64,000 nt of DNA from Hymenobacter sp. CRA2 (GCF_002007105.1 NZ_MVBC01000001.1:682001-746000), one strand, 5' to 3'; counted from the stretch's first letter, positions 16,442 to 25,443 are shown. Made by a program: numbers and translations. The notes: generated by a model not told the origin, from the sequence alone.

Positions 16442-16764
16442 GTAAAAGAGTCGTAAAAGAGCTAGGGTGTAAAGATGTCAAAATTGTTAGATGTATCAAA
16501 AGCAGCGTACAAATTTAACTGTGTTACAAGTGACAGATGTTTTGTAACAGCAGCACATATGCAACAGTGTAACACATCAATCGATACAGTAACAATAGTG
16601 TTCATTTTACACAACCTGTAACATACACCTGTTTGTGTAGCAATTATGATGCTTCTGCACCCTGATTTCGCTGCGGTGACCCTTGAAGCAGGCTTTTGCT
16701 GTAACAAAACAGCTCGACCTGTTAGGGCCGGCTGGGTAAAAGCGTGGAAACTGAGAAGGAAGCT
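16442..16764. promoter_or_regulatory. AT-rich upstream region with repeated GTAAC/GTTAC words
   Basis: No supported gene lies here. GTTAC at 16523 and GTAAC at 16544, 16569, 16589, 16618 and 16701 recur, with more copies in the adjoining gene (16177, 16209). GC is 40% in 16501-16560. The stretch looks like a promoter with operator repeats for the HTH gene. Confidence 0.45.
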
Positions 16765-17619
16765 TCAGTGGTGGAATACCTCGGCGGCTCGGTTCGGATA
16801 ATCAGTTGTGATACCCTGTACACCCGATTGCGCAACACGCAGCAGAGCCTCTTTATCGTTGACGGTCCAGGTCACTATGGGTAACCGGTGCTGCCGGCAG
16901 TAGCTCCTCAACTCCTCGGAAAGCAAGGCGAAATCCGGGCCGACAACATCGGGCAAGAACCCTAGCTGAGCGATGTGCTCAGGCAGCGCACGCGCGTCCT
17001 CGATGAGCAAGCAAACGCAGTGCGGTGTGAGTTGGCGAGCGGCCTGCACGACACGATGGTCGAAGGACATTAACAGCACTGTTGACGGAGCCAAGCCTGC
17101 GCCCGCCGCATCGGCAATAACCTGAGCAACGCTGGTCACGAAAGCTGCCGGGCTGGGATGGAAAATACCGTCGCCGCCGAGGGCGCTTTTCAACTCGATG
17201 GAATACGCGGGCAAGGGCCGCTGCAAGTGGGAGCAACGGGCTGCTACGGCCGCAAAAACTTCGCTGAGCAAGGGTTTAAAAGCCGGTTCTGTGGCCTGCT
17301 CAGGAAAGCGCGGGTGCCGGCGGGTGCCACAATCGTAACGCCGGATGGTGGCGTAATCGGTCTGGTATAGGTTGAAGGCTTGCCCAGCCGCGGCGGTAAG
17401 CACTTGTCCATTCGGGGCAGTGCAGATGTCAGCGTTGAGCCAGGGCTCGTGGGAGACGACGACCTCTCCGGTAGCAGCTATTACCACGTCCAGTTCGAGG
17501 CCATCCACGCCCCATTCCAGCGCGTGCAGAAACGCCGGAATGGTATTCTCGGGCCGCAGACCGCGGCAACCGCGGTGGCCGTAAATAAGGGGACGTGAAG
17601 GTGGATTGATGCTGCTCAT
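16765..17619 (-). CDS. Glycerophosphodiester phosphodiesterase
   Basis: GDPD enzymes hydrolyse glycerophosphodiesters to glycerol-3-phosphate and an alcohol. The TIM-barrel hallmarks are present: GHRGCRGLRPENT at the N-terminus with the catalytic His, GLELDV with metal ligands, the second His in VVVSHEP, and the C-terminal GITTDYPNRA. ATG at 17619 gives 284 residues; no signal peptide is seen, so it is probably cytoplasmic. It is divergent from the DUF2939-like gene. Confidence 0.92.
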   Translation of the reverse strand: MSSINPPSRPLIYGHRGCRGLRPENTIPAFLHALEWGVDGLELDVVIAATGEVVVSHEPWLNADICTAPNGQVLTAAAGQAFNLYQTDYATIRRYDCGTRRHPRFPEQATEPAFKPLLSEVFAAVAARCSHLQRPLPAYSIELKSALGGDGIFHPSPAAFVTSVAQVIADAAGAGLAPSTVLLMSFDHRVVQAARQLTPHCVCLLIEDARALPEHIAQLGFLPDVVGPDFALLSEELRSYCRQHRLPIVTWTVNDKEALLRVAQSGVQGITTDYPNRAAEVFHH

Positions 17620-17747
17620 ACAGCCTTGTACGATGATTAGCCTTGGCAGAGAAGACAACCACGCGCAGGGCCTGCTCAGCGCACCATACTGAGCCTTATT
17701 TGACCACTACACCGACAAAAGCAGCTACCCTTAATCAGAAAATAAGA

Positions 17748-17777
17748 CTGTGGTAGAGCAAACCGACTATATTTTTG
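17748..17777 (+). promoter_or_regulatory. Bacteroidota-type promoter of the DUF2939-like gene
   Basis: CTG at 17748-17750, 19 bp, then TATTTTTG at 17770-17777: the -7 element is exact and the -33 element matches 2 of 3 bases. The ATG follows at 17814. Confidence 0.5.
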
Positions 17778-17813
17778 TTCACTTCACTTTAATACTCTTC
17801 CCTAAGCGTCGGC

Positions 17814-18443
17814 ATGAAACGTCTTCTATTGATTTTGGTCTTAGTGGTGCTCGTGGTGGGCGGCTACTTGTATTACCGCGACCTGACTACCGGGCCCAAG
17901 TTTGCCTTGGGGCAGGCCGCCAAGGCTGTGCACGACCACGACGTGAGCAGCTTCGAAAAGTATGTGGACGTAGAAAGCGTGACTGGTAGCCTAGTGGATC
18001 AGGTCGCTGATCAGGGCAAAGCGCTTGGTATGATGCTGCCGGGCGGTGGACTAGTGGCTAAGGGTATGCTGGGCCTGGCTAAGCCGCAGCTTGCTAAGGC
18101 TGCTCGTAAGGAGGTCCAGCGCTTCGTGGAAACAGGCTCCCTGGAAGCCGCAGCCGAAAGCCAGCCGCAACGCCTGGTAAAGGTCTCATTGGCGGGTTTG
18201 GCCAGCAAGGTCATCAGCCCGGAGAGTTCCTTCAAGGGCGTGAAATACGTGAACGAGCAGGGTGAGCAGGCGCTGGTGGGGTTGGAGTTTACGCAGCCGA
18301 AGTTCGACACGACGATGGTGCTGGAAGTGAAGATGCGCGACCGGGGCGAGTACTGGCAGGTAACGGAAATCACCAACCTAGGGCAGACGCTGGCACACGT
18401 GGCACGCATGGAAAAGCAACGGCTACTGGGCGGTAAACAGTAA
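17814..18443 (+). CDS. Membrane-anchored DUF2939-like protein, 209 aa
   Basis: An N-terminal helix (LLLILVLVVLVVGGYLYY) anchors the protein or serves as an uncleaved signal. The next part (GPKFALGQAAKAVHDHDVSS, then FEKYVDVESVTGSLVDQV) has the pattern of DUF2939, where small domains begin with an alternation of 'A..DHD...F..YVD'. The remainder is alpha/beta with a charged C-terminus. Function unknown. It is convergent with the gene at 18526 and they share the terminator at 18463-18507. Confidence 0.65.
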   Translation: MKRLLLILVLVVLVVGGYLYYRDLTTGPKFALGQAAKAVHDHDVSSFEKYVDVESVTGSLVDQVADQGKALGMMLPGGGLVAKGMLGLAKPQLAKAARKEVQRFVETGSLEAAAESQPQRLVKVSLAGLASKVISPESSFKGVKYVNEQGEQALVGLEFTQPKFDTTMVLEVKMRDRGEYWQVTEITNLGQTLAHVARMEKQRLLGGKQ

Positions 18444-18462
18444 GCTGAACTAAGACTTCTTT

Positions 18463-18507
18463 AAACGAAGAGGCCCCGACGCGATGTGCGTCGGGGCCTC
18501 TTCGTTT
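18463..18507. terminator. Bidirectional terminator between convergent genes
   Basis: A 19-bp perfect stem (18463-18481 with 18489-18507) has a 7-nt loop and an A-run on one side and a T-run on the other. It lies 19 bp after each flanking stop codon. Confidence 0.9.
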
Positions 18508-18525
18508 GGTAGTATCAGCTCGGGC

Positions 18526-18807
18526 TTAGGATTTGCCGCGACCCGAAATCAGGTAGTAGAGAATCAGACCCAGGACTGGCAGCAGATAAATGATGGCTAT
18601 CCACAGCAGCTTCTTGCCCAAGGACCACGGCTGACGCAGCGCGTCGATCATGGCCACCACGTCAAGAATCAGAACGAGCGCGCCCCACATGGTGTAGCTA
18701 CCGGCGTCGTTGCGGCGGCTGCAGCTGGAGAGAGTCAGGGTCGAAAAGAAGGCCATCAGCGTAGCTAACGGCCCGAAGGAAGAACGAAGGTTTGCAATGC
18801 GGTTCAT
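18526..18807 (-). CDS. Small PLDc_N-type membrane protein, 93 aa
   Basis: After a possible lipoprotein-like N-terminus (FFSTLTLSSC), the protein has two membrane helices joined by a short loop: WGALVLILDVVAMIDALRQP and KLLWIAIIYLLPVLGLILYYL. This matches the PLDc_N domain, in which a stand-alone two-helix unit usually precedes cardiolipin-synthase domains. ATG at 18807. Role unknown; no phospholipase domain is attached. Confidence 0.65.
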   Translation of the reverse strand: MNRIANLRSSFGPLATLMAFFSTLTLSSCSRRNDAGSYTMWGALVLILDVVAMIDALRQPWSLGKKLLWIAIIYLLPVLGLILYYLISGRGKS

Positions 18808-18914
18808 GGAGGTGCTTGGTTTGGAGGTAAGGAGAAGGGTTTTGGTGCTTCTCTTACGCAAGCATGCCGCAATGGATATAACCAGGACTATTGGTTATCA
18901 ATCAAATAATTGAT

Positions 18915-19550
18915 TTACAGGTATTTATCACTTATTTGTTGCCAAAATTCGAGAATGGCAGTGGGGTGAAGCAGGCTGGTGAGCAGTACGCCGTAGAGGG
19001 CACCGTAAAAGTGGGCGTCGTGGTTGATGTTGTCGCCGGAGCGGCGGCCCTGGAAGTAGGAGTACGCCAAGTAGAGAAAGCCGAACAGGAAGGGCTGAAT
19101 CGGGAAAGGGATAGGGAAGATGTAGATGCCGCCCCGTTCGCTGACGGGGAAGAGCAGCACCGAAGCAAACACCACCGAGGCGACGCCGCCGGAGGCGCCG
19201 AGGCTGCGGTATTGCGCATCCTTGTTGTGGCGCAGGTAGGTGGGCACGTCGGAAAGGATGATGCCGCCCAGGTATAGCAGCAGGAACGTAAGCAGCCCAT
19301 AGAGCACACCTGACTCATTGATGAACCGTCCCAGCACCAGTTGCCCGAAGGAGTAGAAGGCAAACATGTTGAAGAAAAGGTGCATGAAATCGGCGTGCAG
19401 GAAGCCGGAGGTGAGGAAGCGGTACCACTCGTGGTGCTGGCGCACGCGGTAGGGGCTGAAGATCCAGCGGTCCAGCAGGCTGTGATTGTTCCAGGCGTAG
19501 ATGGAAATGCCGCAGGTAAGCGCAATCAGGATCAGAACGGGGTTCAGCAT
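18915..19550 (-). CDS. Rhomboid-family intramembrane serine protease
   Basis: Rhomboids cleave membrane proteins within the bilayer using a Ser-His dyad. This 211-residue protein has about six helices, the entry HEWYRFLTSGFLHADFMHLFFNM, the catalytic Ser in GASGG and the catalytic His in HDAHFYGALYG. The start ATG at 19550 puts helix 1 at the N-terminus. It sits 44 bp after the prenyl synthase start on the same strand side (downstream of it), so may be co-transcribed. Natural substrate unknown. Confidence 0.88.
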   Translation of the reverse strand: MLNPVLILIALTCGISIYAWNNHSLLDRWIFSPYRVRQHHEWYRFLTSGFLHADFMHLFFNMFAFYSFGQLVLGRFINESGVLYGLLTFLLLYLGGIILSDVPTYLRHNKDAQYRSLGASGGVASVVFASVLLFPVSERGGIYIFPIPFPIQPFLFGFLYLAYSYFQGRRSGDNINHDAHFYGALYGVLLTSLLHPTAILEFWQQISDKYL

Positions 19551-19594
19551 TGGCAGGGAAGAAAATCAGAGGGAATGGCAAACACGCAGGAACA

Positions 19595-20572
19595 TCAGTT
19601 CTCGCGCTCCATCAGCTGCAGGGCTAACCCGCGCAGCAGGGCTTTGCGTTCAGCGGGGGCCTGCACGGCATCAAGGTGAGCCAGGGCATCCTGGAAGTAG
19701 TCGTTGATGAGAGCCTCGGTACTGGCCCGGATGGCAAGCTGGTCGTAAACGGCCGTTACGGCCGTTACCTTGGCTTCGGCGATTTCTTCTGAGTTCTGCC
19801 CCAGCCAGTGGCGCAGCGTGGCTTCCTGGGCCTGGTTTGCGCGCTCCAGCGCAGTAAGGAGCAGATAGGTCTTCTTATCACTGACGATGTCGCCGCCAAC
19901 GCGCTTGCCGAAGGTGGCCGCGTCGCCATAGACGTCGAGCAAATCGTCGCGCAGCTGGAAGGCCAGGCCGATGTCGACGCCGAAGCGGCGCAGGTGGTCG
20001 GCATCCTCCGCGGAAGCGCCGCCGAGGCGGGCACCCAGCTCCAGCGCGAAGCCGAGGAGCACGGCGGTTTTCAGGCGGATCATGTCGAGGTACTCGGGGA
20101 TGCTGACCTGGGGGCGCGTCTCGAAGTTCATGTCGAGCTGCTGGCCTTCGCAGACTTCGGCGGCCGTCTGGCTGAAGCGCTGGAGGGACTCGCGCAGCAG
20201 GGCTGGCTCGATGTCGAAGAGCAGTTCGTAGGCGCGCACCAGCATCACGTCGCCGGAGAGGATGGCCACGTTGGGGTTCCACTTCATGTGCACGGTGGGC
20301 TGGCCGCGGCGCAGCGGGGCCTGGTCCATGATGTCGTCGTGGAGCAGGGTGAAGTTGTGGAATACTTCGATGGCCAGGGCAGGCTTCAGGGCCAGCTGCT
20401 CCCAGTGGTCCGAGTAGAGGTAAGCACCGAGCAGGGTGAGCAACGGGCGAATGCGCTTACCGCCCATGCTCATGCTGTAGCGAATGGGCTCGTAGAGTTC
20501 GAGAGGCTCGGTGCCGTATTGCTGGGCGGCCAGGGCCTGGGTGAGGGGCGTGAAGAAAGGGGTAATATCCAC
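19595..20572 (-). CDS. Polyprenyl (geranylgeranyl/farnesyl-type) diphosphate synthase
   Basis: The enzyme extends allylic diphosphates with isopentenyl diphosphate for quinones, carotenoids or carrier lipids. Both Asp-rich motifs are visible: first LLHDDIMD followed by RRGQPTVH, second QLRDDLLDVYGD, plus GGKRIRPLL near the N-terminus. The frame is open upstream with no ATG. I place the start at GTG 20572 (MDITPFFTPLTQAL), giving 325 residues; TTG at 20599 is possible. Chain length cannot be read from the sequence with certainty. Confidence 0.88.
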   Translation of the reverse strand: MDITPFFTPLTQALAAQQYGTEPLELYEPIRYSMSMGGKRIRPLLTLLGAYLYSDHWEQLALKPALAIEVFHNFTLLHDDIMDQAPLRRGQPTVHMKWNPNVAILSGDVMLVRAYELLFDIEPALLRESLQRFSQTAAEVCEGQQLDMNFETRPQVSIPEYLDMIRLKTAVLLGFALELGARLGGASAEDADHLRRFGVDIGLAFQLRDDLLDVYGDAATFGKRVGGDIVSDKKTYLLLTALERANQAQEATLRHWLGQNSEEIAEAKVTAVTAVYDQLAIRASTEALINDYFQDALAHLDAVQAPAERKALLRGLALQLMEREN

Positions 20573-20740
20573 AGATGAGAGGCGGCGTATGGTGGCTTGC
20601 AAGGTACGGAGGGAGGGCGGCACGCGGCGGAACGGGCGGAGGTATACAGCCTGGCGGCGCGTTGCCAGGCAAGTCAAAGACTTGCTCCTGTTGGGCGTCG
20701 GTCAGTCTGCGCTTCGCTTAAGACTGACAACAGGGGGCGG

Positions 20741-20968
20741 CCGGGCTTTGGACGACTGGGGTTATGCTTTGGAGGGTCGTGACTGGGGCTTGGGAGGGCG
20801 GGCTGGGCTCAGGACGGGTATAACTGGGCTTTGAAGGATTGGGGCCGGGCTTTGGGAGGTTGAGGCGGGGCTTTGGACGCGTGTGACCCAACTTTGGATG
20901 ACCGGGGCCGAGCTTTGGATGATTACGGCTAGGCTTTGGATGACTGGAGCCGGGCTTTGGGATTCTTG
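20741..20968. repeat. Degenerate tandem repeats (~22-25 bp, GGGCTTTGGAtGactGGggCC)
   Basis: About eleven imperfect copies of a unit built around GGCTTTGGATGACTGGGGCC follow each other between the prenyl synthase and the TonB-like gene. On the minus strand they read as a low-complexity Ser/Pro/Ile peptide (IQSSAPVIQS), which I take as accidental. A hairpin GTCAGTCT/AGACTGAC at 20701-20728 lies just before. Confidence 0.75.
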
Positions 20969-21082
20969 AGCAAAAAACGTGAGGGCCGGCCGCAAAATCT
21001 GCCGCGCCGGTGTGGTGACGGCGGGATGGTTAAACGATATCGGCGCCGCCTGACGTTGTTTGCAAACCTTGACGCTACGGCT

Positions 21083-21601
21083 ATGAACGATGCCCTTCCT
21101 CCATTGCGCTGGCTGCCGGTGGCGCTGCTGCTCACGCTGCCGCTTTCGGCCACGGCGCAGCGTGCCTACAACAACTGGGTGAACCCCAACAGCGGCCGGC
21201 CCGCGCCGGAAGCCCGGAAGCCCAAGCCAGCTGCCAAGCCCCAACCAGCACCCGCGCCCGCGTACCGACAGCCAGATTCCGTTGGGGGCAAAGCGGTGTT
21301 TTTACGCGTCGAGCAGATGCCGGTGTACCCGGGCGGGCACGAGGCTATGCAGCAGTACATCCGCAAGCACTTGCAGCGGCCCAAAGGCTCACCCCGGCTA
21401 TCGGGGCCGGTGCAGGTGACGTTTACCGTGCTGCAGAACGGCACGGTGGCCAATGCCCACGTCAGGCCCGGCACCGGGCTGGATGCGCGTTACGACGCGG
21501 CGGCGGTGCAGGTCATCAGCGAGCTGAAAGGCTTCAGCGGAGGCCGGCGCAACGGCGAGCCGGCCGACCTGGAAGTAACCCTGCCGGTGGAGTTCCGGTA
21601 G
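21083..21601 (+). CDS. Exported TonB C-terminal-domain protein, 172 aa
   Basis: The ATG at 21083 gives a signal peptide (LPVALLLTLPLSATAQ), a Pro/Ala/Lys-rich spacer (RPAPEARKPKPAAKPQPAPA) and a TonB-like C-terminal domain. That domain contains PVYPGGHEAMQQYIRKHLQRP, VQVTFTVLQNGTVANAHVRPG and a closing beta strand. It lacks a membrane anchor other than the cleavable signal, so it is not a canonical energy transducer. Proteins of this type are numerous in Bacteroidota. It is bracketed by two tracts of degenerate repeats. Confidence 0.8.
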   Translation: MNDALPPLRWLPVALLLTLPLSATAQRAYNNWVNPNSGRPAPEARKPKPAAKPQPAPAPAYRQPDSVGGKAVFLRVEQMPVYPGGHEAMQQYIRKHLQRPKGSPRLSGPVQVTFTVLQNGTVANAHVRPGTGLDARYDAAAVQVISELKGFSGGRRNGEPADLEVTLPVEFR

Positions 21602-21634
21602 CGGCGCCGGCGGCCGATGTTCGTGTTATTGGGG

Positions 21635-21790
21635 CCGGGCTTGTGACGACCGGAGCTGGCATGCGAACGGTTGCGTCCCGGCTTGCGACCATCGGGACTG
21701 GTGTGCGAACGATTGAGTCCGGGCTTGCGACGACTGGAACCAGCCTGCGGAGGATCGGGGCCGGATGCGGCGAGGCTTTGGCGGGTTGAA
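21635..21790. repeat. 42-bp tandem repeats
   Basis: Three successive 42-bp units start at 21635, 21677 and 21719, each beginning CCGGGCTTG or CCCGGCTTG and containing GCGAACG or a variant. A partial, drifting fourth follows. The unit length is a multiple of three, but no start or domain supports coding. Confidence 0.75.
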
Positions 21791-21838
21791 GCATGGGTTT
21801 GGGATTCTGCGCCAAAGCCAACGCAGCCCATAACGAAA

Positions 21839-21871
21839 ATCCGCCCCGCCGGCAGAGCCAACGGGGCGGAT
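21839..21871 (-). terminator. Terminator of rnr
   Basis: ATCCGCCCCG (21839-21848) pairs with CGGGGCGGAT (21862-21871). On the minus strand TTTCGTTATG follows. The rnr stop is 18 bp upstream. Confidence 0.8.
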
Positions 21872-21889
21872 AACGGAGCCACTAAGGCC

Positions 21890-24535
21890 TTACTCGTGGA
21901 AGCGGCTGCGGCCTTTCTTGCCACCGCCACCTTTGCCCGATTTGGGCGGGCGGTTGCGGGCGGGCTTATCACCGTCGCGGCCACCCGAGCCGGAGCGGCC
22001 CCGGTCTCGGCCCGCGCCCCGCTCGTCGCGGGCGGCGTAGCCATCGGACTTCGAGCGGCCGGCGCGGCGCTGGTTGGTGCCGGTGGTGGCCGTCACCAGG
22101 TCCAGGTCGATGGTGCGGTCGAGCAGGTTGGCGGCTTTAATGATGACCTGCACGTTGTCGCCGAACTTGATGATGCGGCCGGTGCGCTGGCCCACCATGC
22201 GCATGCGCTCCTTGTCATACTCGAAGTAGTCCTCGTCGATGTCGGAGAGGCGCACCATGCCTTCGCTCTTGGTTTCGCCCATCTCCACGTACATGCCGCG
22301 CTCGTTGAAGCCCGACACCACGCCGGTGAACTGCTCGCCCACGTGCTCGGCCATGAACTCGACCTGCTTGTACTTGATGCTGGCCCGCTCGGCCTGGGCG
22401 GCCCGCTTCTCGCGCTCCGAGGAGTGCTTGCAGTCGGCTTCCAGCTCCACCGCGTCGGCGCTCTTGGCCCCGTGCAGGTAGTCTTCGAGCAGGCGGTGGG
22501 CCATCATGTCGGGGTAGCGACGGATGGGCGAGGTGAAGTGCGAGTAGTGGTCGAAGGCCAGGCCGAAGTGACCCAGCGCCTCGGTGGTGTAGATGGCCTT
22601 GGACATGGCCCGCACCGCCAGCGCCTGAATCACCGACTGCTCGGGCTTGCCCTCCACGGCGGCCGTCAGATTGTTCAGCTCCTTGCTCACGTTGGCGTTT
22701 TCGCCGAAGTTGAGCGCGTGGCCGAACTGCCGGGCAAACTGCGCGAAGTTCTCCAGACGCTCCGGGTCCGGGGCGTCGTGAGTGCGGTAGACCATGGTGA
22801 GGCGCGGCTTGCGGGGCTTCAGGCGGAACACGAACTCGGCCACCTTGCGGTTGGCCAGCAGCATGAATTCCTCGATGAGCTTGTGCGCATCCTTGCGCTC
22901 CTTGATGAACACGCCGAGCGGCTTGCCGTCCGCGTCGAGCTTGAACTTCACCTCCGGCGCCTCGAAGCTGATGGCCCCTTTGCGGAACCGCTCGGCCTGC
23001 AGCTTCTTGGCAATCGAGTTCAGCAGATTGATTTCCGTGGCGTAGTCGCCCTCACCCGACTCGATGCGCTCCTGGGCCTCCTCGTAGGTGAAGCGGCGGT
23101 CGGAGTGAATGACCGTGCGGCCGTACCACGAGTCGTAGAGCTTGCCTTTTTCGTCCAGTTCAAACACAGCCGAGAAGGTCAACTTGTCCTCGTTGGGGCG
23201 TAGCGAGCAGAGCCCGTTCGAGAGGCGCTCCGGCAGCATCGGGATGGTGCGGTCGACCAAGTACACCGAGGTAGCGCGGTGCTTGGCTTCTTTCTCCAGG
23301 CGGGTGCCGGGCTGCACGTAGTGGGTCACGTCGGCAATGTGCACGCCGATTTCCCAGTGCCCGTTTTCGAGCTGCTGAATCGAGAGGGCGTCGTCGAAGT
23401 CCTTCGCGTCGACAGGGTCGATGGTGAAGGTGGTGATGGGACGGAAGTCGCGGCGCTTGCTGATTTCGGCCTGCGTGATGCTGGCCGGAATGGCGTTGGC
23501 CTCGGCTTCCACTTCCTCCGGGAATTCGAAGGGCAGGCCGTACTCGGCCATGATAGCGTTAATTTCCGCCTCGTGGCCGCCGGCCTGACCGAAGCTGCGC
23601 ACCACCTCGCCCACGGGCTGGCGGCCGGCCTCGGTGGGCCACTCGGTTACCTTAACGAGCACCTTGTCGCCGTTCTCCGCGCCGTTCAAGGCGTGGCCGG
23701 GCACGAACACGTCGAAGTAGAGTTTCTTGTAGTCGGGGTGCACGAAGCCGAAGCCACCCTGCACCTGCAGGCGCCCTACGACTTCCTCTTTCACGCGCTC
23801 CACGATTTCGACCACGTCGCCGGTGGGCTTCCCGTCGCGGTTCTGGCCGAGGCGCACGCGCACCGTGTCGCCGTCCATAGCGAAGGCCAGGCGGTCGGTG
23901 TAGATGCGCAGATCCTCGGGCAGCTCGTCGCTCACGATGAAGGCGAACTTGGGCGTGGCCAGGTCCACGGTGCCGGTGATGGTCGGTCCGGCCTGGTAGC
24001 TCGACTCGCGCCGCTCCCGGTACGAGCCGGGCCGCGCGCTGCGGTCGTGGGTACCGGGCATGTCGAAGCCGGCCGAGCGGCGGCGGTGCACGATGGGGCC
24101 GCCGGTTTCCAGCTCCTCGCCAGGCGTCTCCATGGGGCGCTGACGGCGGGGCTGGTAGCCGCCTTCGGCCGTTTCGGCTTCGCCCCCGCGGGGGCGGCGC
24201 GGGCCGCGGTCTTTGGCGGGCACGTCGTGGTCGGGCCGCTCCTGCTGGGCGCGGCCAGGAATTTCTACCAGGCGGTAGTCGTCGTTTTGGAGCAGGGCAA
24301 TGTGCCCGCTTTTCTTGAGGGCCTTAAGGGTGTCGAACAGTTCGTCGCGCTGTTCTTTCTCCACCACGCCGAGGCGGCGAGCGAGCTGACGGTAGTTGAA
24401 CACCTTGCCGGGGTTTTCGGCGAAGATGCGGAAGACCTGGGTTTTGTTGATGACGGCCGGCTGAGCGGCTTGGTCGCGGCGGCGGGCCGGGTCGCGCTTA
24501 GGGCGCGGGGCATCCGAGTCGTTGTTTCTTCTCAT
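21890..24535 (-). CDS. rnr: Ribonuclease R
   Basis: RNase R is a processive 3'-5' exoribonuclease that degrades structured RNA. The 881 residues contain an N-terminal winged helix (KTQVFRIFAENPGKVFNYRQLARRLGV), a charged, disordered Arg/Glu/Pro linker at about 95-175, and a cold-shock domain (GTVDLATPKFAFIV). The RNB catalytic domain follows (TIDPVDAKDFDDALS, HIADVTHYV, TSVYLVDRTIPMLPERLSNGLCSL), then an S1 domain (FTGVVSGFNERGMYVEM) and a basic Gly/Arg/Lys-rich tail ending GGGGKKGRSRFHE. The aspartates of the DAKDFDD motif bind the metals. Single gene with its own terminator. Confidence 0.96.
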   Translation of the reverse strand: MRRNNDSDAPRPKRDPARRRDQAAQPAVINKTQVFRIFAENPGKVFNYRQLARRLGVVEKEQRDELFDTLKALKKSGHIALLQNDDYRLVEIPGRAQQERPDHDVPAKDRGPRRPRGGEAETAEGGYQPRRQRPMETPGEELETGGPIVHRRRSAGFDMPGTHDRSARPGSYRERRESSYQAGPTITGTVDLATPKFAFIVSDELPEDLRIYTDRLAFAMDGDTVRVRLGQNRDGKPTGDVVEIVERVKEEVVGRLQVQGGFGFVHPDYKKLYFDVFVPGHALNGAENGDKVLVKVTEWPTEAGRQPVGEVVRSFGQAGGHEAEINAIMAEYGLPFEFPEEVEAEANAIPASITQAEISKRRDFRPITTFTIDPVDAKDFDDALSIQQLENGHWEIGVHIADVTHYVQPGTRLEKEAKHRATSVYLVDRTIPMLPERLSNGLCSLRPNEDKLTFSAVFELDEKGKLYDSWYGRTVIHSDRRFTYEEAQERIESGEGDYATEINLLNSIAKKLQAERFRKGAISFEAPEVKFKLDADGKPLGVFIKERKDAHKLIEEFMLLANRKVAEFVFRLKPRKPRLTMVYRTHDAPDPERLENFAQFARQFGHALNFGENANVSKELNNLTAAVEGKPEQSVIQALAVRAMSKAIYTTEALGHFGLAFDHYSHFTSPIRRYPDMMAHRLLEDYLHGAKSADAVELEADCKHSSEREKRAAQAERASIKYKQVEFMAEHVGEQFTGVVSGFNERGMYVEMGETKSEGMVRLSDIDEDYFEYDKERMRMVGQRTGRIIKFGDNVQVIIKAANLLDRTIDLDLVTATTGTNQRRAGRSKSDGYAARDERGAGRDRGRSGSGGRDGDKPARNRPPKSGKGGGGKKGRSRFHE

Positions 24536-24932
24536 GGTGAAAAGGGTCGCCGCCGGGCTGCTTTGGGTATCTCTGACGGGCGGCGAATTAGCTGAAAAAA
24601 GGCAGGCAAGGTGTCGCGCCAGAAAGGGCGGGCCTGCGGGATGAATATGCGCGTCGGGCAGATTTTGTTGCGTTCGGCGCGAGGTAGTCAGCCTAGTGTT
24701 CGTGAGCTGACCGGGTTAAGTTGTGCGAAAGAAAAGAACTTCTGAATATATCAGCAGTTGCAAGGGCGCCGCGAGGGGTGATACGCGAAGGACAGCGGGT
24801 AAATAATCAGGCCGTTTTGGGGCGCTATACGCTACACTTAAGGTAGTAGGCGTGGCGGAAGTGAGGTAAAGAAATCGAATGGCTTAAACGGGTTGTAATG
24901 GTGTAGCTTCGACCAAAAGTATCCGACTACTT
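24536..24932. other. Intergenic region between divergent genes
   Basis: This 397-bp stretch separates rnr (minus) from the DUF2199 gene (plus). I see no coding frame, no strong hairpin and no clear TAnnTTTG promoter; TAGCTTCG near 24904 is a weak candidate for the plus strand. Confidence 0.4.
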
Positions 24933-25430
24933 ATGCATGGCTTCACTTGTTCTACTTGCGGAGAGTACCACGAAGAGCTTCCGATGTGCTTCGGAGCCGA
25001 CTTTCCAGATTATTATTTTAGTGTTCCCCCACAAGAGCGGGAAAAGCGAATTGAGTATTCAAAGGATTGGTGCGTGGTAGATGAAGACCATTTCTTTATC
25101 CGAGGCCGCATTGAAATTCCGGTACATGGTTCCGACGAGCTTTTCTGCTGGAATGTCTGGACGTCGTTAAGTGAAGGCAACTTCATCCGTTCCCAGGAAT
25201 TTTGGCACGACCCCGAGCGCGTGCATGAGCCGCCCTATTTCGGCTGGTTGCAGACGGTAATTCCCGGCTACCCCGAAACGCTCAACATCCGCACCTTCGT
25301 TCACACCCAGCCTGTCGGTACCATTCCGCGGGTGGAGGTCATCGAAGAAGGTCACCGCTTAACGCTGGACCAACAACAAGGCATTTCGATGGAACGCGTT
25401 ATCGAACTCGTTACCCCCTTGCTGCATTAG
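24933..25430 (+). CDS. DUF2199 protein with N-terminal CxxC, 165 aa
   Basis: The protein begins MHGFTCSTCGEYHEELPMCFG, a small zinc-ribbon-like entry, and continues with the DUF2199 core (DEDHFFIRGRIEIPV; FCWNVWTSLSEGNF). Members are short, cytoplasmic and of unknown function. GC is slightly lower than in the neighbours. It is convergent with the ABC transporter gene, with repeat copies between. Confidence 0.85.
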   Translation: MHGFTCSTCGEYHEELPMCFGADFPDYYFSVPPQEREKRIEYSKDWCVVDEDHFFIRGRIEIPVHGSDELFCWNVWTSLSEGNFIRSQEFWHDPERVHEPPYFGWLQTVIPGYPETLNIRTFVHTQPVGTIPRVEVIEEGHRLTLDQQQGISMERVIELVTPLLH

Positions 25431-25443
25431 CAACGAAGCGGTA

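Noticed and set aside
16462-16707. Minus-strand frame of 81 codons upstream of the HTH gene
   Set aside because: Cys-rich, non-biased composition without features; it covers the putative operator region.
20762-21244. Minus-strand frame with a repeated IQSSAPVIQS-like peptide
   Set aside because: A by-product of the degenerate DNA repeats; it overlaps the signal peptide of the TonB-like gene.
21534-21821. Minus-strand frame with 14-residue repeats
   Set aside because: Follows from the 42-bp DNA repeat; no plausible start and it overlaps the TonB-like gene.
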